A DNA stretch of 41,247 nt from Pseudomonadota bacterium (GCA_021799355.1 JAJZAQ010000024.1:1-41247), one strand, 5' to 3'; shown: positions 25,630-34,438, counted from the stretch's first letter. Notes: generated by a model not told the origin, from the letters alone. Numbers and translations: made by a program.

Positions 25630-26622
25630 ATGCAGCAACAGAACATCCTGGTCATCGGCGGCAGCGGCTTCATCGGCAGCCGCCTGGTCAACGCCCTGTC
25701 GCTGGGCAACCACTTCGTCACCGTGCCCACCCGCCGCCGCCAGCGTGCGCGCCATCTGGTGCAGCTGCCGCTGGTCGATGTGGTCGAAACCGACGTGCAC
25801 GACGACGCCAGGCTCGACAGACTGGTGGCCGGGCGCGACGCCGTGGTCAACCTCGTGGGCATCCTGCACGGCCGTCGCGGTCAGCCCTACGGCGCCGATT
25901 TCGCCCGTGCGCACGTCGAGCTGCCGCGCCGTATCGCCGCCGCCTGCGCCCGCCACGGTGTGCGCCGGGTGGTGCACATGAGCGCCCTGGGCGCCGACCC
26001 CAAAGGCCCGTCGATGTACCTGCGCTCCAAGGGCGACGGCGAGGCGGCGCTGCGCGCGCAGTCCGGCATCGACCTGACCATTTTCCGCCCGTCCGTGGTG
26101 TTCGGCCCCGGAGACAGTTTCCTCAACACCTTCGCCCGGTTGCAGCGGCTGTTTCCGCTGGTGCCGCTGGCCGGGGCCAACACCCGTTTCGCCCCGGTTT
26201 ACGTCGGCGACGTGGTCAGCGCCTTCGTCAACAGCCTGACCGGCCCGCATGCGCGTGACACCATCGGCCAGACTTACGAGCTCTGCGGTCCGAAGGTCTA
26301 CACCCTGGCCGAGCTGGTGCGCCTGGCCGGACAGTGGGCGCGCGTCGGTGAGGGCTGCGGCCGCATCGTGCTGCCGCTGCCCGACGCGCTCGGCCGGCTG
26401 CAGGCCCGGCTGCTCGAACTCGTCCCCGGTGAGCCGCTGATGAGCCGCGACAACCTCGACTCGATGAAGGTCGACAGCGTGTGCAGCGGTGCGCTGCCCG
26501 GCTTCGTCCCCGCGCTGGGCGTGGCGCACCCCGAGTCGCTCGAAGCCATCGCCCCGTCTTACCTCGATCCGCGCCGGCAGGAATCCGAATACGACGCCTT
26601 GCGCGCCACGGCAGGGCGCTGA
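25630..26622 (+). CDS. NDUFA9-like NAD(P)-binding SDR protein (complex I NDUFA9 family)
   Basis: This 330-residue atypical short-chain dehydrogenase begins with the Rossmann motif ILVIGGSGFIGSRLVNAL. It continues with AVVNLVGILHGRRGQPYGADF, MSALGADPKGPSMYLRSKGDGEAAL and FRPSVVFGPGDSFLNTFARL, then APVYVGDVVSAFV. The motif order fits NDUFA9-like proteins common in proteobacteria. In mitochondria NDUFA9 is a complex I accessory subunit; the bacterial role is not established, and an epimerase-like or quinone-related role is possible. ATG 25630 has GGAAG upstream. It lies after slt and before a glutathione transferase gene. Confidence 0.83.
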   Translation: MQQQNILVIGGSGFIGSRLVNALSLGNHFVTVPTRRRQRARHLVQLPLVDVVETDVHDDARLDRLVAGRDAVVNLVGILHGRRGQPYGADFARAHVELPRRIAAACARHGVRRVVHMSALGADPKGPSMYLRSKGDGEAALRAQSGIDLTIFRPSVVFGPGDSFLNTFARLQRLFPLVPLAGANTRFAPVYVGDVVSAFVNSLTGPHARDTIGQTYELCGPKVYTLAELVRLAGQWARVGEGCGRIVLPLPDALGRLQARLLELVPGEPLMSRDNLDSMKVDSVCSGALPGFVPALGVAHPESLEAIAPSYLDPRRQESEYDALRATAGR

Positions 26623-26648
26623 ACCCGGCAGCTCAGCATGCGCTGCCT

Positions 26649-26663
26649 GCATGGCGGCCATGC
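26649..26663. repeat. Palindrome GCATGGC-G-GCCATGC after the NDUFA9-like gene
   Basis: Two 7-bp arms surround one G, 26 bases after the stop codon, followed by GAAAAAG. A second, weaker pair (GGCAGC/GCTGCC) lies just before. It may be part of the transcript end in the 131-bp gap or a binding site; there is no T tract on the plus strand. Confidence 0.35.
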
Positions 26664-26753
26664 GAAAAAGCCGTTTGGATACGGCACATGGCGGCGGGAG
26701 AATGTCCTCGGTTCCACACCCCGTCCCCACCTCCCCTCTGCGATGCTGCGATC

Positions 26754-27410
26754 ATGTTCATTCTCCACATCGGCAACAAAAACTATTCCTCCTGGTCCAT
26801 GCGCCCCTGGGTGGCGATGACGGCCTTCGGCATCCCGTTCGAGGAACGTCTGCACCTGCTGGACACCCCAGCGTTCGCCACGGAGGTGGCGCCGTTGTCG
26901 CCGCTGGCGCGTGTGCCCATTCTGGAAGACGGCGCGCTGCGGGTGTGGGACTCGCTGGCCATCTGCGAATACCTTGCCGAGCGCTTTCCGCAGCATGCCC
27001 TATGGCCGCGCGACAGCGCCGCCCGCGCCCGGGCCCGCAGCCTGTGCGCCAGCATGCACAGCGGATTTGGCGCGCTGCGCGAGCACATGAGCATGAACAT
27101 CCGGGCCGAATGGCCGGGCCAGGGCATGACCCCGGCGGTGCGGCACGACATCGACCAGATCCTCAGCATGTGGAGCGATGCGCTGCACTCCAGCGGCGGG
27201 CCTTGGCTGTTCGGCGCCTTCAGTCTGGCGGACGCCTTTTACGCCCCGGTGTGCATGCGCTTTCTCACCTACCGGCCGGCGTTGCCGGACTGGGCCTGGA
27301 GCTACGTGCGGGAGGTGGCCGCGCACCCGGCTGTGGCCGCATGGGTGCAGCAAGCCCGTGCCGAGCACGCCGTGCTGCCCGGGGAGGAACCGCCGTCCCG
27401 CCAAGCCTGA
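26754..27410 (+). CDS. Glutathione S-transferase-family protein
   Basis: This 218-residue protein has a thioredoxin-fold N-terminal half and an alpha-helical C-terminal half. ILHIGNKNYSSWSMRPWVAM is typical of betaproteobacterial GSTs and has the Ser/Tyr cluster expected at the active site. FATEVAPLSPLARVPILEDG includes the cis-Pro VPIL, and RVWDSLAICEYLAERFP binds the gamma-glutamyl part. The C-terminal segment GPWLFGAFSLADAFYAPVCMRF has the N-capping box and the S-x-A-D motif. ATG 26754 (MFILHIGNKNY) is the usual family start. The substrate is unknown. The gene stands alone between the NDUFA9-like gene and rep. Confidence 0.9.
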   Translation: MFILHIGNKNYSSWSMRPWVAMTAFGIPFEERLHLLDTPAFATEVAPLSPLARVPILEDGALRVWDSLAICEYLAERFPQHALWPRDSAARARARSLCASMHSGFGALREHMSMNIRAEWPGQGMTPAVRHDIDQILSMWSDALHSSGGPWLFGAFSLADAFYAPVCMRFLTYRPALPDWAWSYVREVAAHPAVAAWVQQARAEHAVLPGEEPPSRQA

Positions 27411-27519
27411 AAAGTCCTCATGCGTGGGGCGTTGCGCTAGCGGTTGCTTCACGCCGTGGCGGGGTCTGTATGGAGAGGACGTAGCGGTTAGACTGCATTC
27501 CTTTGCCTCAGCCAGCCTC

Positions 27520-29520
27520 ATGCTCAACGCCGCCCAGGAACGCGCCGTCGCCCACCTGTCCGGGCCCTGCCTCGTCATCGCCGGGGCGGGCAGTGGCAAG
27601 ACGCGGGTGATTACGCACAAAATCGCCCGGCTGCTGCGCGCGGGGCTGGAGCCCGAGCAGATCGCCGCCATCACCTTCACCAACAAGGCCGCGGCCGAAA
27701 TGCGCGAGCGCGCGGCGCAACTGGTGGACAAGCGCGGCGTGGCCGGCAAGCTGGCCATTTCTACCTTTCACGCCCTGGGGGTGCGCATCCTGCGCGAAAG
27801 CGGGCAGGCGCTGGGGCTCAAGCCGCAGTTTTCCATCCTCGCTGCCGACGACGTCACCGGCTTGCTGCGCGATGCCGGGGCCACCACCGACAACGCCACC
27901 GCCCGCCGCTGGCAGTGGAGCATCAGCCTGTGGAAAAACGCCATGCTCACCCCCGAGCAGGCAGCGCGCGCGGCGCAGAACGACGACGAGCGCGTCGCCG
28001 CCAGGGTGTACGCGCGCTACGCCGACATGCTGCAGGCGTATCAGGCGGTCGATTTCGACGACCTGATCTGGCTGCCCGTCACCCTGCTGCAGCAGCACGC
28101 CGACGTGCGCGCGCACTGGCAGGACAAGCTGCGTTACCTGCTGGTGGACGAATACCAGGACACCAACGCCGCGCAGTACGACCTGCTGCGGCTGCTGGTG
28201 GGCGACAAGGGCCGGTTCACCGCGGTGGGCGACGACGACCAGAGCATCTACGGCTGGCGCGGCGCCACGCTGGACAACCTCAAACGGCTGCAGACCGACT
28301 GGCCGCAGCTCGAAGTCATCAAGCTGGAGCAGAACTACCGCTCGACCAACGCCATCCTGCGCGCGGCCAACGCCATCATCCAGAGCAACCCCAAGCTCTA
28401 CCCCAAGAGCCTGTGGAGCGAGCACGGCGAGGGCGAGGCGGTGGAAGTGCGCGCGGCGCAGAACGAGGACGAGGAGGCGCAGATGGTGGCTGCGCGCATC
28501 CAGGCGCTGCGCAGCGGCCGCGGTGCCGAGCTGGCGCACATCGCCGTGCTCTACCGCGCCAACCACCAGTCGCGGCCGCTGGAGCAGGCGCTGCGCCGCG
28601 CCAACATTCCATACGTGGTCAGCGGCGGGCAGAGCTTTTTCGACCGCGCCGAAATCAAGGACGTCTGCGCCTACCTGCGGCTGCTGGCCAACGCCGACGA
28701 CGACCCGGCGTTTCTGCGCGCCGTGACCACGCCACGCCGCGGCATCGGGCCGCAGACCTTGGCGGCGCTGAGCACTTTCGCCGGGCAGTGGAAGGTGTCG
28801 CTGTTCGAGGCGCTGTTCCGCGACGCGCTGCCCGCCGCGGTGGGCGCGCGCGCCGCCGATCACCTGCGCGAGTTCGGCCGTCTGCTGCACGACATCGAGT
28901 GGCGCGCGCGCACCGCGCCGGCGGGCGAACTGCTGCGCGAGATGCTCGACACCATCGGCTACCGCGCCTGGATCGAGGAACAGGCCGACAATTCCCGCGA
29001 GGCCGAGCAGCGCTGGAAGAACGTCGACGACTTCTGCGGCTGGATCGAGCGCAAGGCCGAAGAGGATCAGGTCGGCCTGACGCAGATCGCGCAGACCGTT
29101 TCGCTCATCACCCAGTTGCAGGAGCGCGGCGAGCAGCGCGACGCCGTCACGCTGTGCACCCTGCACGCCGCCAAGGGGCTGGAGTGGCCGCACGTCATTC
29201 TCGCCGGCTGCGAGGAAGGGCTGCTGCCGTTTTTCACCGAAGACCGGCCGCTGACCGACAGCGCGCTGCAGGAGGAGCGCCGGCTGATGTACGTGGGCGT
29301 GACGCGGGCGCGGCAGACCCTGGTGCTGAGCTGGTGCCAGAAACGCAAGCAGGGGCGCGGCGCCGCCGGGCGCACCCCCAGCCGCTTCATCGCCGAAATG
29401 CAAAGCGGCCAGCCCAGGGTGAGCGGCAAAGACGCGGCGATGGCGCGCATCGCCGCGCTGCGCAGCCGCCTAGGAGGCGCTGCCGCCGAGCCAGCCGGCG
29501 CCGGTCAGCAGACGGCTTGA
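27520..29520 (+). CDS. rep: ATP-dependent DNA helicase Rep (UvrD/Rep family)
   Basis: This superfamily 1 3'-5' helicase aids replication fork progress. The 666-residue protein holds the full motif set: GAGSGKTRVITHKIARLL (I), TFTNKAAAEMRERA (Ia), LVDEYQDTNAAQYDLL (II), VGDDDQSIYGWRGA (III), LEQNYRSTNAILRAANAII (IV), TLHAAKGLEWPHVIL (V) and YVGVTRARQTLVLSW (VI). The N-terminus LNAAQERAVAHLSGPCLVIAG follows E. coli Rep closely and the length is near Rep. Closely related UvrD cannot be fully excluded without alignment. ATG 27520 is preferred. No partner gene is beside it. Confidence 0.93.
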   Translation: MLNAAQERAVAHLSGPCLVIAGAGSGKTRVITHKIARLLRAGLEPEQIAAITFTNKAAAEMRERAAQLVDKRGVAGKLAISTFHALGVRILRESGQALGLKPQFSILAADDVTGLLRDAGATTDNATARRWQWSISLWKNAMLTPEQAARAAQNDDERVAARVYARYADMLQAYQAVDFDDLIWLPVTLLQQHADVRAHWQDKLRYLLVDEYQDTNAAQYDLLRLLVGDKGRFTAVGDDDQSIYGWRGATLDNLKRLQTDWPQLEVIKLEQNYRSTNAILRAANAIIQSNPKLYPKSLWSEHGEGEAVEVRAAQNEDEEAQMVAARIQALRSGRGAELAHIAVLYRANHQSRPLEQALRRANIPYVVSGGQSFFDRAEIKDVCAYLRLLANADDDPAFLRAVTTPRRGIGPQTLAALSTFAGQWKVSLFEALFRDALPAAVGARAADHLREFGRLLHDIEWRARTAPAGELLREMLDTIGYRAWIEEQADNSREAEQRWKNVDDFCGWIERKAEEDQVGLTQIAQTVSLITQLQERGEQRDAVTLCTLHAAKGLEWPHVILAGCEEGLLPFFTEDRPLTDSALQEERRLMYVGVTRARQTLVLSWCQKRKQGRGAAGRTPSRFIAEMQSGQPRVSGKDAAMARIAALRSRLGGAAAEPAGAGQQTA

Positions 29521-29573
29521 ACGGCGCGCTGGTCGTGCGCCGGGCGGATCGACCGCGGCGCTGCTGCGGGACC

Positions 29574-29598
29574 TAGCCGAAACGCGCCGAATCGGCTA
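29574..29598. promoter_or_regulatory. Inverted repeat TAGCCGA-N11-TCGGCTA upstream of the acyl-CoA ligase gene
   Basis: Arms at 29574-29580 and 29592-29598 are perfect, with an 11-base spacer. The site ends 69 bases before the ligase ATG, in the 147-bp gap. It could be an operator of a fatty-acid regulator or a terminator of rep; there is no T tract next to it. No regulator gene is nearby. Confidence 0.35.
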
Positions 29599-29667
29599 TG
29601 TTCCGAAAATCGAACGGCCGTGCTTTTTTCCGGCGCGCACGATCAACGACACCGCAGGAGACAGACT

Positions 29668-31341
29668 ATGCAGCGGATCTGGCTGGCGAATTACCCCGCA
29701 GGCGTGCCAGCGGACATCGACCCCGATCTTTTTGCCAACACCGGCGCCTTGCTCGAACGCAGTTTCACGGCGTTTGCCGCGCGTCCCGCGTTTGCCTTCA
29801 TGGGGCACCGCACCAGCTACGCGCAGTGGGGACAGCAGAGCACGGCGTTTGCGGCGTACCTGCAGTCGCTGGGGCTCAAACCGGGAGACCGCGTCGCGCT
29901 GATGATGCCCAACGTGCCGCAATACCCGGTGGCGGTGGCGGCCGTGTTGCGCGCCGGGCTGGTGGTGGTCAACGTCAACCCGCTGTACACCCCGCGTGAG
30001 CTCGAACACCAGCTCAAGGACAGCGGCGCGGTGGCCATCGTCATCCTGGAAAACTTCGCCCATACCCTGCAGCAGGTCATCGGGCACACGGCGGTGCGGC
30101 ATGTGGTCGTGGCCAGCATGGGGGAGACCCTGGGGTTTCCGCTGGGGGCCATCGTCAACTATGTGGTGCGGCACAAAAAGCGGCTGGTGCCGCGCTGGTC
30201 TCTGCCCGGCCACGTGCGCTGGAGCCATGCCGTGCGCGCGGGCGCCGGGCTGACGTTCACCGCACCGCGGATCGGTGCCACTGACGTCGCGCTGCTGCAG
30301 TACACCGGCGGCACCACCGGGGTGGCCAAGGGCGCCACGCTCACCCACCGCAACATCGTCGCCAACATCGTGCAGTCCGCGGCATGGTATGCACCGGCGC
30401 TCAAGCAACTGCCCGAAGGCACGCAGCTCAACACCATCTGCGCGTTGCCGCTCTACCACATTTTCGCCTTCACCGTGATCATGATGCTCAGCGCATACGA
30501 GGGCGGGATGATGATCCTCATTCCCAACCCGCGCGACCTGCAGGCCACGCTCAAGGAACTGGCGAAATACGAGCTGCATTCGTTTCCCGCGGTCAACACG
30601 CTGTTCAACGGCCTGCTCAACCACCCCGATTTCGACCGCGTGAACTGGCGTACGCTCAAGCTGTGCGTCGGCGGCGGCATGGCGGTGCAGGAGGCCGTGG
30701 CGCAGCGCTGGCTGCAGCGCACCGGCTGCCCGATCTGCGAGGGCTACGGGCTGTCGGAGACATCGCCGTCGGCGATCTGCAATCCCACCGACACCGACCG
30801 CTACACCGGCACCATCGGCATGCCGCTGCCGTCGACCGAGCTCAAGTTGGTCGACGACGCCGGCAACGACGTGCCGCCGGGCCAGCCCGGCGAAATCGCG
30901 CTGCGCGGCCCGCAGGTCATGCGCGGCTACTGGAACCGGCCGGACGAAACCGCCAAGGCGTTCACCGCCGACGGCTTTTTGCGCACCGGCGACATCGGCG
31001 TGATCGACGACCGCGGCTACGTCACCATCGTCGACCGCAAGAAGGACATGATTCTGGTGTCCGGGTTCAACGTCTACCCCAACGAGGTCGAGGGCGTGGC
31101 GGTGATGCACCCCGGCGTGCTCGAAGCCGCGGCGGTGGGCGTGCCCGACGCGGCATCGGGCGAGGCGGTCAAGCTGTTCGTGGTGAAAAAGGATCCGGCG
31201 CTCACCGAGGCGCAGCTGCGCGATTTCCTGCACGAGCAGCTCACCGGCTACAAGCGGCCGAAATACATCGAATTCCGCACCGAGCTACCCAAGACGCCGG
31301 TGGGCAAGATTCTGCGCCGCGAGCTGCGTCCGCCGCAGTGA
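29668..31341 (+). CDS. fadD: Long-chain fatty acid-CoA ligase (FadD type)
   Basis: This enzyme activates fatty acids to acyl-CoA via acyl-AMP for beta-oxidation or lipid use. The 557-residue protein is of normal length. The AMP-binding signature is YTGGTTGVAKGATLTHRN, followed by GYGLSETSPSAICNP, then RTGDIGVIDDRGYVTIVDRKKDMILVSGFNVYPNEVEG. The catalytic Lys is in PKTPVGKILRREL. ATG 29668 has GGAG eight bases upstream. A perfect inverted repeat lies in its upstream region. No acyl-CoA dehydrogenase or thiolase is next to it, so the pathway role is inferred from the family only. Confidence 0.92.
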   Translation: MQRIWLANYPAGVPADIDPDLFANTGALLERSFTAFAARPAFAFMGHRTSYAQWGQQSTAFAAYLQSLGLKPGDRVALMMPNVPQYPVAVAAVLRAGLVVVNVNPLYTPRELEHQLKDSGAVAIVILENFAHTLQQVIGHTAVRHVVVASMGETLGFPLGAIVNYVVRHKKRLVPRWSLPGHVRWSHAVRAGAGLTFTAPRIGATDVALLQYTGGTTGVAKGATLTHRNIVANIVQSAAWYAPALKQLPEGTQLNTICALPLYHIFAFTVIMMLSAYEGGMMILIPNPRDLQATLKELAKYELHSFPAVNTLFNGLLNHPDFDRVNWRTLKLCVGGGMAVQEAVAQRWLQRTGCPICEGYGLSETSPSAICNPTDTDRYTGTIGMPLPSTELKLVDDAGNDVPPGQPGEIALRGPQVMRGYWNRPDETAKAFTADGFLRTGDIGVIDDRGYVTIVDRKKDMILVSGFNVYPNEVEGVAVMHPGVLEAAAVGVPDAASGEAVKLFVVKKDPALTEAQLRDFLHEQLTGYKRPKYIEFRTELPKTPVGKILRRELRPPQ

Positions 31342-31345
31342 AACG

Positions 31346-31362
31346 CGCCGGCCCTGCCGGCG
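31346..31362. terminator. Hairpin at the convergent fadD/diguanylate cyclase junction
   Basis: CGCCGGC (31346-31352) pairs with GCCGGCG (31356-31362) around CCT. It fills the 27-bp gap between the two stop codons and reads the same on both strands. There is no T tract, as at the other convergent junctions in the window. Confidence 0.45.
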
Positions 31363-31368
31363 GGGCGG

Positions 31369-33894
31369 TCAGCGCGGCGTGTCCCGCGATGCACGCAGTT
31401 CGCGCAGCAGATTGAGCATTTGCTGCACGTTGAGCGCGCGGGCGAACACCCAGCCCTGGATCATCGGGCAGCCGGCGCGTTCCATCCACAGCAGGTCGGC
31501 GGCGGTTTCCACGCCTTCGGCGACGACTTCGATCCCCAGCGTCTTCGCCATGGTCAGGGTGGCGCGGGCGATCGCCGCCTTGAAGCGGTCGGTGCTCACC
31601 CCGGAGGCGATGGCCCGGTCGATCTTGATCTGCGTCACCGGCAGCCGGGTGAGGTAGCCGAGGTTGGAGTAGCCCACGCCGAAATCGTCGAGCGACAGCT
31701 GCACGCCCATGGCGCGAAAACCGTCGAGCACGGCGATGAGGTCGGGGTTGTGCTCGATTTCGACGTTTTCGGTGAGTTCGAGGATCACCTTGTCGCGCGG
31801 CACGCCGTACTGTTCGGTGACGTCGTACACGCACGGCACACAGGCGTTGACGTGCAGCTGGCGCGGTGACACGTTGTACGCCAGCGTGCCGTCGAAACCC
31901 TGTTCCCGCCGCAGCCGGGCGAAGTTTTCCAGCGCGATCGACAGCATCACCGGGCCGAAGGCGTCGAGCAGGCCGCAGTCGGCGAGGATGGCGATGAATT
32001 CATCGGGCGGCACGCGCTCGCCGTTACCGCGCGTCCAGCGCGCCAGCGCCTCGACGCCGACGATGTCGTAATGGCTGCGCAGCGTCTCGATGCAGGCGGT
32101 TTCGTCCAGCAGCAGCAGGTTTTGCTTGCGCGCCCACACCGGCTGGAAATGCACGTCGAAGCGGCGGTTGGCGATCGCCGCGCGCAGTTCCTCTTCGAGC
32201 TGCGAACGGCGCTCGATGCGCGACTGCAGCGCGGCGGAAAACGCCTCGACGCGGTTGCGGCCGAGCACTTTGGACTCGTGCATCGCGGCGTCGGCGCGGC
32301 CGAGCAGCTCGGCGCTGGTGCGGCCATGCTGCGGGTACACCGCCACGCCGATGCTGGTGCTGAACTGCACCGTGCGGTCGGCGTACTGCATCGGCTCGCT
32401 GAGTTTGTCCTGGATCTGCGCCGCCAGCCGCATGGCCTGCGTCAGGTCGTGCGCGTCGCGCGCGAGCAGCAGGAATTCGTCGCCGCCGAAACGCGCCGCC
32501 GTGTTGTTCGGCCGGGCGAGCTGCACCAGGCGCTGCGCGGTCTCGATGAGCACGCGGTCGCCCACGCCGTGCCCCAGCGCGTCGTTGATCAGCTTGAAGC
32601 GGTCCAGGTCGATGAACAGGACGGCAAACCCCTGGCCCGGCGGGGCGACGGCGATGGCGTCTTCGAGGTGTTTCTGGAACAGCGTGCGGTTGGCCAGGCC
32701 AGTGAGCGCGTCGCGGTAGGCGGCGAGTTCCAGCCTTTCCTCGTCCTGGTGCGCCCGGGTCACGTCGCGCACCACGCCGCGGTAGCCCTGGTACAAGCCG
32801 AGGTGGTCGATGATCGGCGCGGCGTCGATGCGCCACCACATCAGTGCCTGGTCCGGGCCGAGACGGAACGGCACGACCAGATCGTGCACGTCCTGCCGTT
32901 CTTCCATCAGATAGCGCAGCTGCGCACCTTCGGGCGAGAACTCCTGGCCGGGGTAGAGCGCGTTGAGGTTTTGTCCCAACAGGTTCAGCTGCGCCAGCGG
33001 CGACTCCTCCTTGCGCCGCGAGCTGCGCGAAATATAGGTGAGGATGTCGTTGACGTCGGATTCCCAGAACCACTCGTTGGACAACTCGGCGAGCATGCGG
33101 AACCGACTTTCGCTGCGCGCCAGCCGCGACTGCGTCTGCCGCAGCTCGCTGATGTCCCAGGTCAGGCCGAACACGCGGGTGGCCACGCCGTCCTCGCCGC
33201 GCTCGCGTACCACGCCGTGGTTCATGGTGGTGATCATGCTGCCGTCGGTGCGGACGAAGCGTGTCTCCACCGTTTGCGCAAAGCCTTCGGGAGCGCTGAT
33301 GCGCGCGATCGCCTGTTCGAGCGCGGGCAGGTCGGCTGGCACCACATGCCCCATCCACTCGGCGATGGAAAAGGTTTTCGGCGTGTAGCGGTGCGCCGGG
33401 TCGAGCCAGTTCTGCTCGGCGTGGAGCTGGCCGGTGAGCAGGTCCAGCTCCCACATGGTGACGCCGGGGCTGGTGCGCAGCAGATCCAGCGGGGTGTCGC
33501 TGGCGTGCTGTCGCGTGGTGTCGAGCATGAAGCAGGAATAGCCGCCGGCGGCCGGGCCTTCACCGCGGTGAAACGGCACCAGCCGCACCTGCAGCCAGCG
33601 GCCGGCGTTGTTGCCCTCGTGCTCCTGGCGCTCGTACTGCACGATCTCGCCGCGGTGCACTTTGTCGAGCTGCGGCGCGACGGCTTTGAGCGTGGCCGCG
33701 GGGATGAAGTCGCGCAGCCGGCTGCCGGCGAGCTCGCCTGCAGGCCGCCGCAGCCAGTTGGCGTAGGCCGTATTGCAGTACAGCAAAACGTCTTTGGCAT
33801 CGAAGCAGGCCACCATCAGCGGCAGATGCTCGGCCCACCGTGCAATGTCCTGGCACCAGGGATCGGTCACAGCCTGTCGGGTCGGTGGGGTCAT
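31369..33894 (-). CDS. PAS-GGDEF-EAL cyclic-di-GMP signalling protein
   Basis: This multidomain protein of about 841 residues would make and/or break cyclic di-GMP. The N-terminus has two or more PAS/PAC modules (about 15-400), with LPLMVACFDAKDVLLYCNTAYANWL in the first. The GGDEF domain has the intact GGDEF motif at 470-474 and FIDLDRFKLINDALGHGVGD before it. The EAL domain has EALARW at 615-617, YNVSPRQLH, LELTENVEIEH, LDDFGVGYSNLGYL, IKIDRAIA, AEGVET and QGWVFARAL, so both active sites look complete. The QP-to-EAL distance is about 17 residues longer than usual. Start ATG 33894 (MTPPTRQAVTD) is preferred; ATG 33960 and TTG 33987 are in frame. No transmembrane segment is evident, so it is probably cytosolic. 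Confidence 0.88.
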   Translation of the reverse strand: MTPPTRQAVTDPWCQDIARWAEHLPLMVACFDAKDVLLYCNTAYANWLRRPAGELAGSRLRDFIPAATLKAVAPQLDKVHRGEIVQYERQEHEGNNAGRWLQVRLVPFHRGEGPAAGGYSCFMLDTTRQHASDTPLDLLRTSPGVTMWELDLLTGQLHAEQNWLDPAHRYTPKTFSIAEWMGHVVPADLPALEQAIARISAPEGFAQTVETRFVRTDGSMITTMNHGVVRERGEDGVATRVFGLTWDISELRQTQSRLARSESRFRMLAELSNEWFWESDVNDILTYISRSSRRKEESPLAQLNLLGQNLNALYPGQEFSPEGAQLRYLMEERQDVHDLVVPFRLGPDQALMWWRIDAAPIIDHLGLYQGYRGVVRDVTRAHQDEERLELAAYRDALTGLANRTLFQKHLEDAIAVAPPGQGFAVLFIDLDRFKLINDALGHGVGDRVLIETAQRLVQLARPNNTAARFGGDEFLLLARDAHDLTQAMRLAAQIQDKLSEPMQYADRTVQFSTSIGVAVYPQHGRTSAELLGRADAAMHESKVLGRNRVEAFSAALQSRIERRSQLEEELRAAIANRRFDVHFQPVWARKQNLLLLDETACIETLRSHYDIVGVEALARWTRGNGERVPPDEFIAILADCGLLDAFGPVMLSIALENFARLRREQGFDGTLAYNVSPRQLHVNACVPCVYDVTEQYGVPRDKVILELTENVEIEHNPDLIAVLDGFRAMGVQLSLDDFGVGYSNLGYLTRLPVTQIKIDRAIASGVSTDRFKAAIARATLTMAKTLGIEVVAEGVETAADLLWMERAGCPMIQGWVFARALNVQQMLNLLRELRASRDTPR

Positions 33895-33935
33895 GCGGTC
33901 GGGACGTCTTGGAACCAGGGCCTGTTCACGCGGGG

Positions 33936-33955
33936 TGTCCCCCGCCAGGGGGACA
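33936..33955 (-). promoter_or_regulatory. Perfect 8-bp hairpin in the leader of the GGDEF-EAL gene
   Basis: TGTCCCCC (33936-33943) pairs with GGGGGACA (33948-33955) around GCCA. The stem ends about 42 bases upstream of ATG 33894. If transcription starts near 34005, the hairpin lies in the untranslated leader. It would be inside the coding region if ATG 33960 is used. It is a possible translation or transcription control element. Confidence 0.45.
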
Positions 33956-34011
33956 ATCATTCCAGCCGAAACCCGATGCGGCAGCAAAGATCGAGAATCG
34001 TGACTTTACAA

Positions 34012-34039
34012 AGTTTATCGCAGCAGACTGATATGTAAA
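34012..34039 (-). promoter_or_regulatory. Candidate promoter of the GGDEF-EAL gene
   Basis: The minus strand shows TTTACA (34039-34034), 16 bases, then TAAACT (34017-34012): five of six and four of six matches to the sigma-70 consensus. Start of transcription would be near 34005, in a locally AT-rich patch. The 265-bp region 33895-34159 otherwise holds only small palindromes (CTGATCAG at 34124-34131; TTGCCG/CGGCAA at 34073-34090). Confidence 0.5.
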
Positions 34040-34159
34040 ACAGCGCGCGCTGGCAGGGGGAAGCACGGCCGCTTGCCGGCAAAACGGCAAATTCCTGCAG
34101 CAAAAGCGCTCTCCTCTGGATATCTGATCAGTGAAGCGCGGTACCGTGCCGCTGCCCGG

Positions 34160-34438
34160 TCACAGCACCACTTTGACCATCGGATGCGCCGTCAGCGCCA
34201 GGTACAGCGCGTCGAGCTGCGCGCGGCTGGTCGCGCGGATGGTGCATGTGCAGCTCAGGTAGTTGCGCCCGCTCGACACCCGCAATTCCATCGCGGCAGG
34301 GTCGAAATCGGGGGCGTGCTGCAGCACCACGGCGGCGATGGCGTCGGCGAAACCTTCGACGTTCGCGCCCATGATTTTGATGGGAAAGTCGGTCGGATAG
34401 GCGATCAGGCTCGGGTCGTCTTCGGGCGGAGTGGGCAT
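34160..34438 (-). CDS. YbeD/DUF493-family protein
   Basis: This is a 92-residue protein of the DUF493 (UPF0250, E. coli YbeD) family, with an ACT-like alpha/beta fold. Visible family features are the hydrophobic strand YPTDFPIKIMGANVEGFADAI and the segment SSGRNYLSCTCTIRATSRAQLDALYLALTAHPMVKVVL, where S-x-G-x-Y and the final V-K-V/M-V-L are conserved. The E. coli member is often beside lipB/lipA, but no lip gene lies here, so its role remains unknown. The start is ATG 34438. The gene is divergent from moxR, with a 154-bp gap that includes a CATAAT -10-like element at 34480-34485 for this gene. Confidence 0.88.
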   Translation of the reverse strand: MPTPPEDDPSLIAYPTDFPIKIMGANVEGFADAIAAVVLQHAPDFDPAAMELRVSSGRNYLSCTCTIRATSRAQLDALYLALTAHPMVKVVL

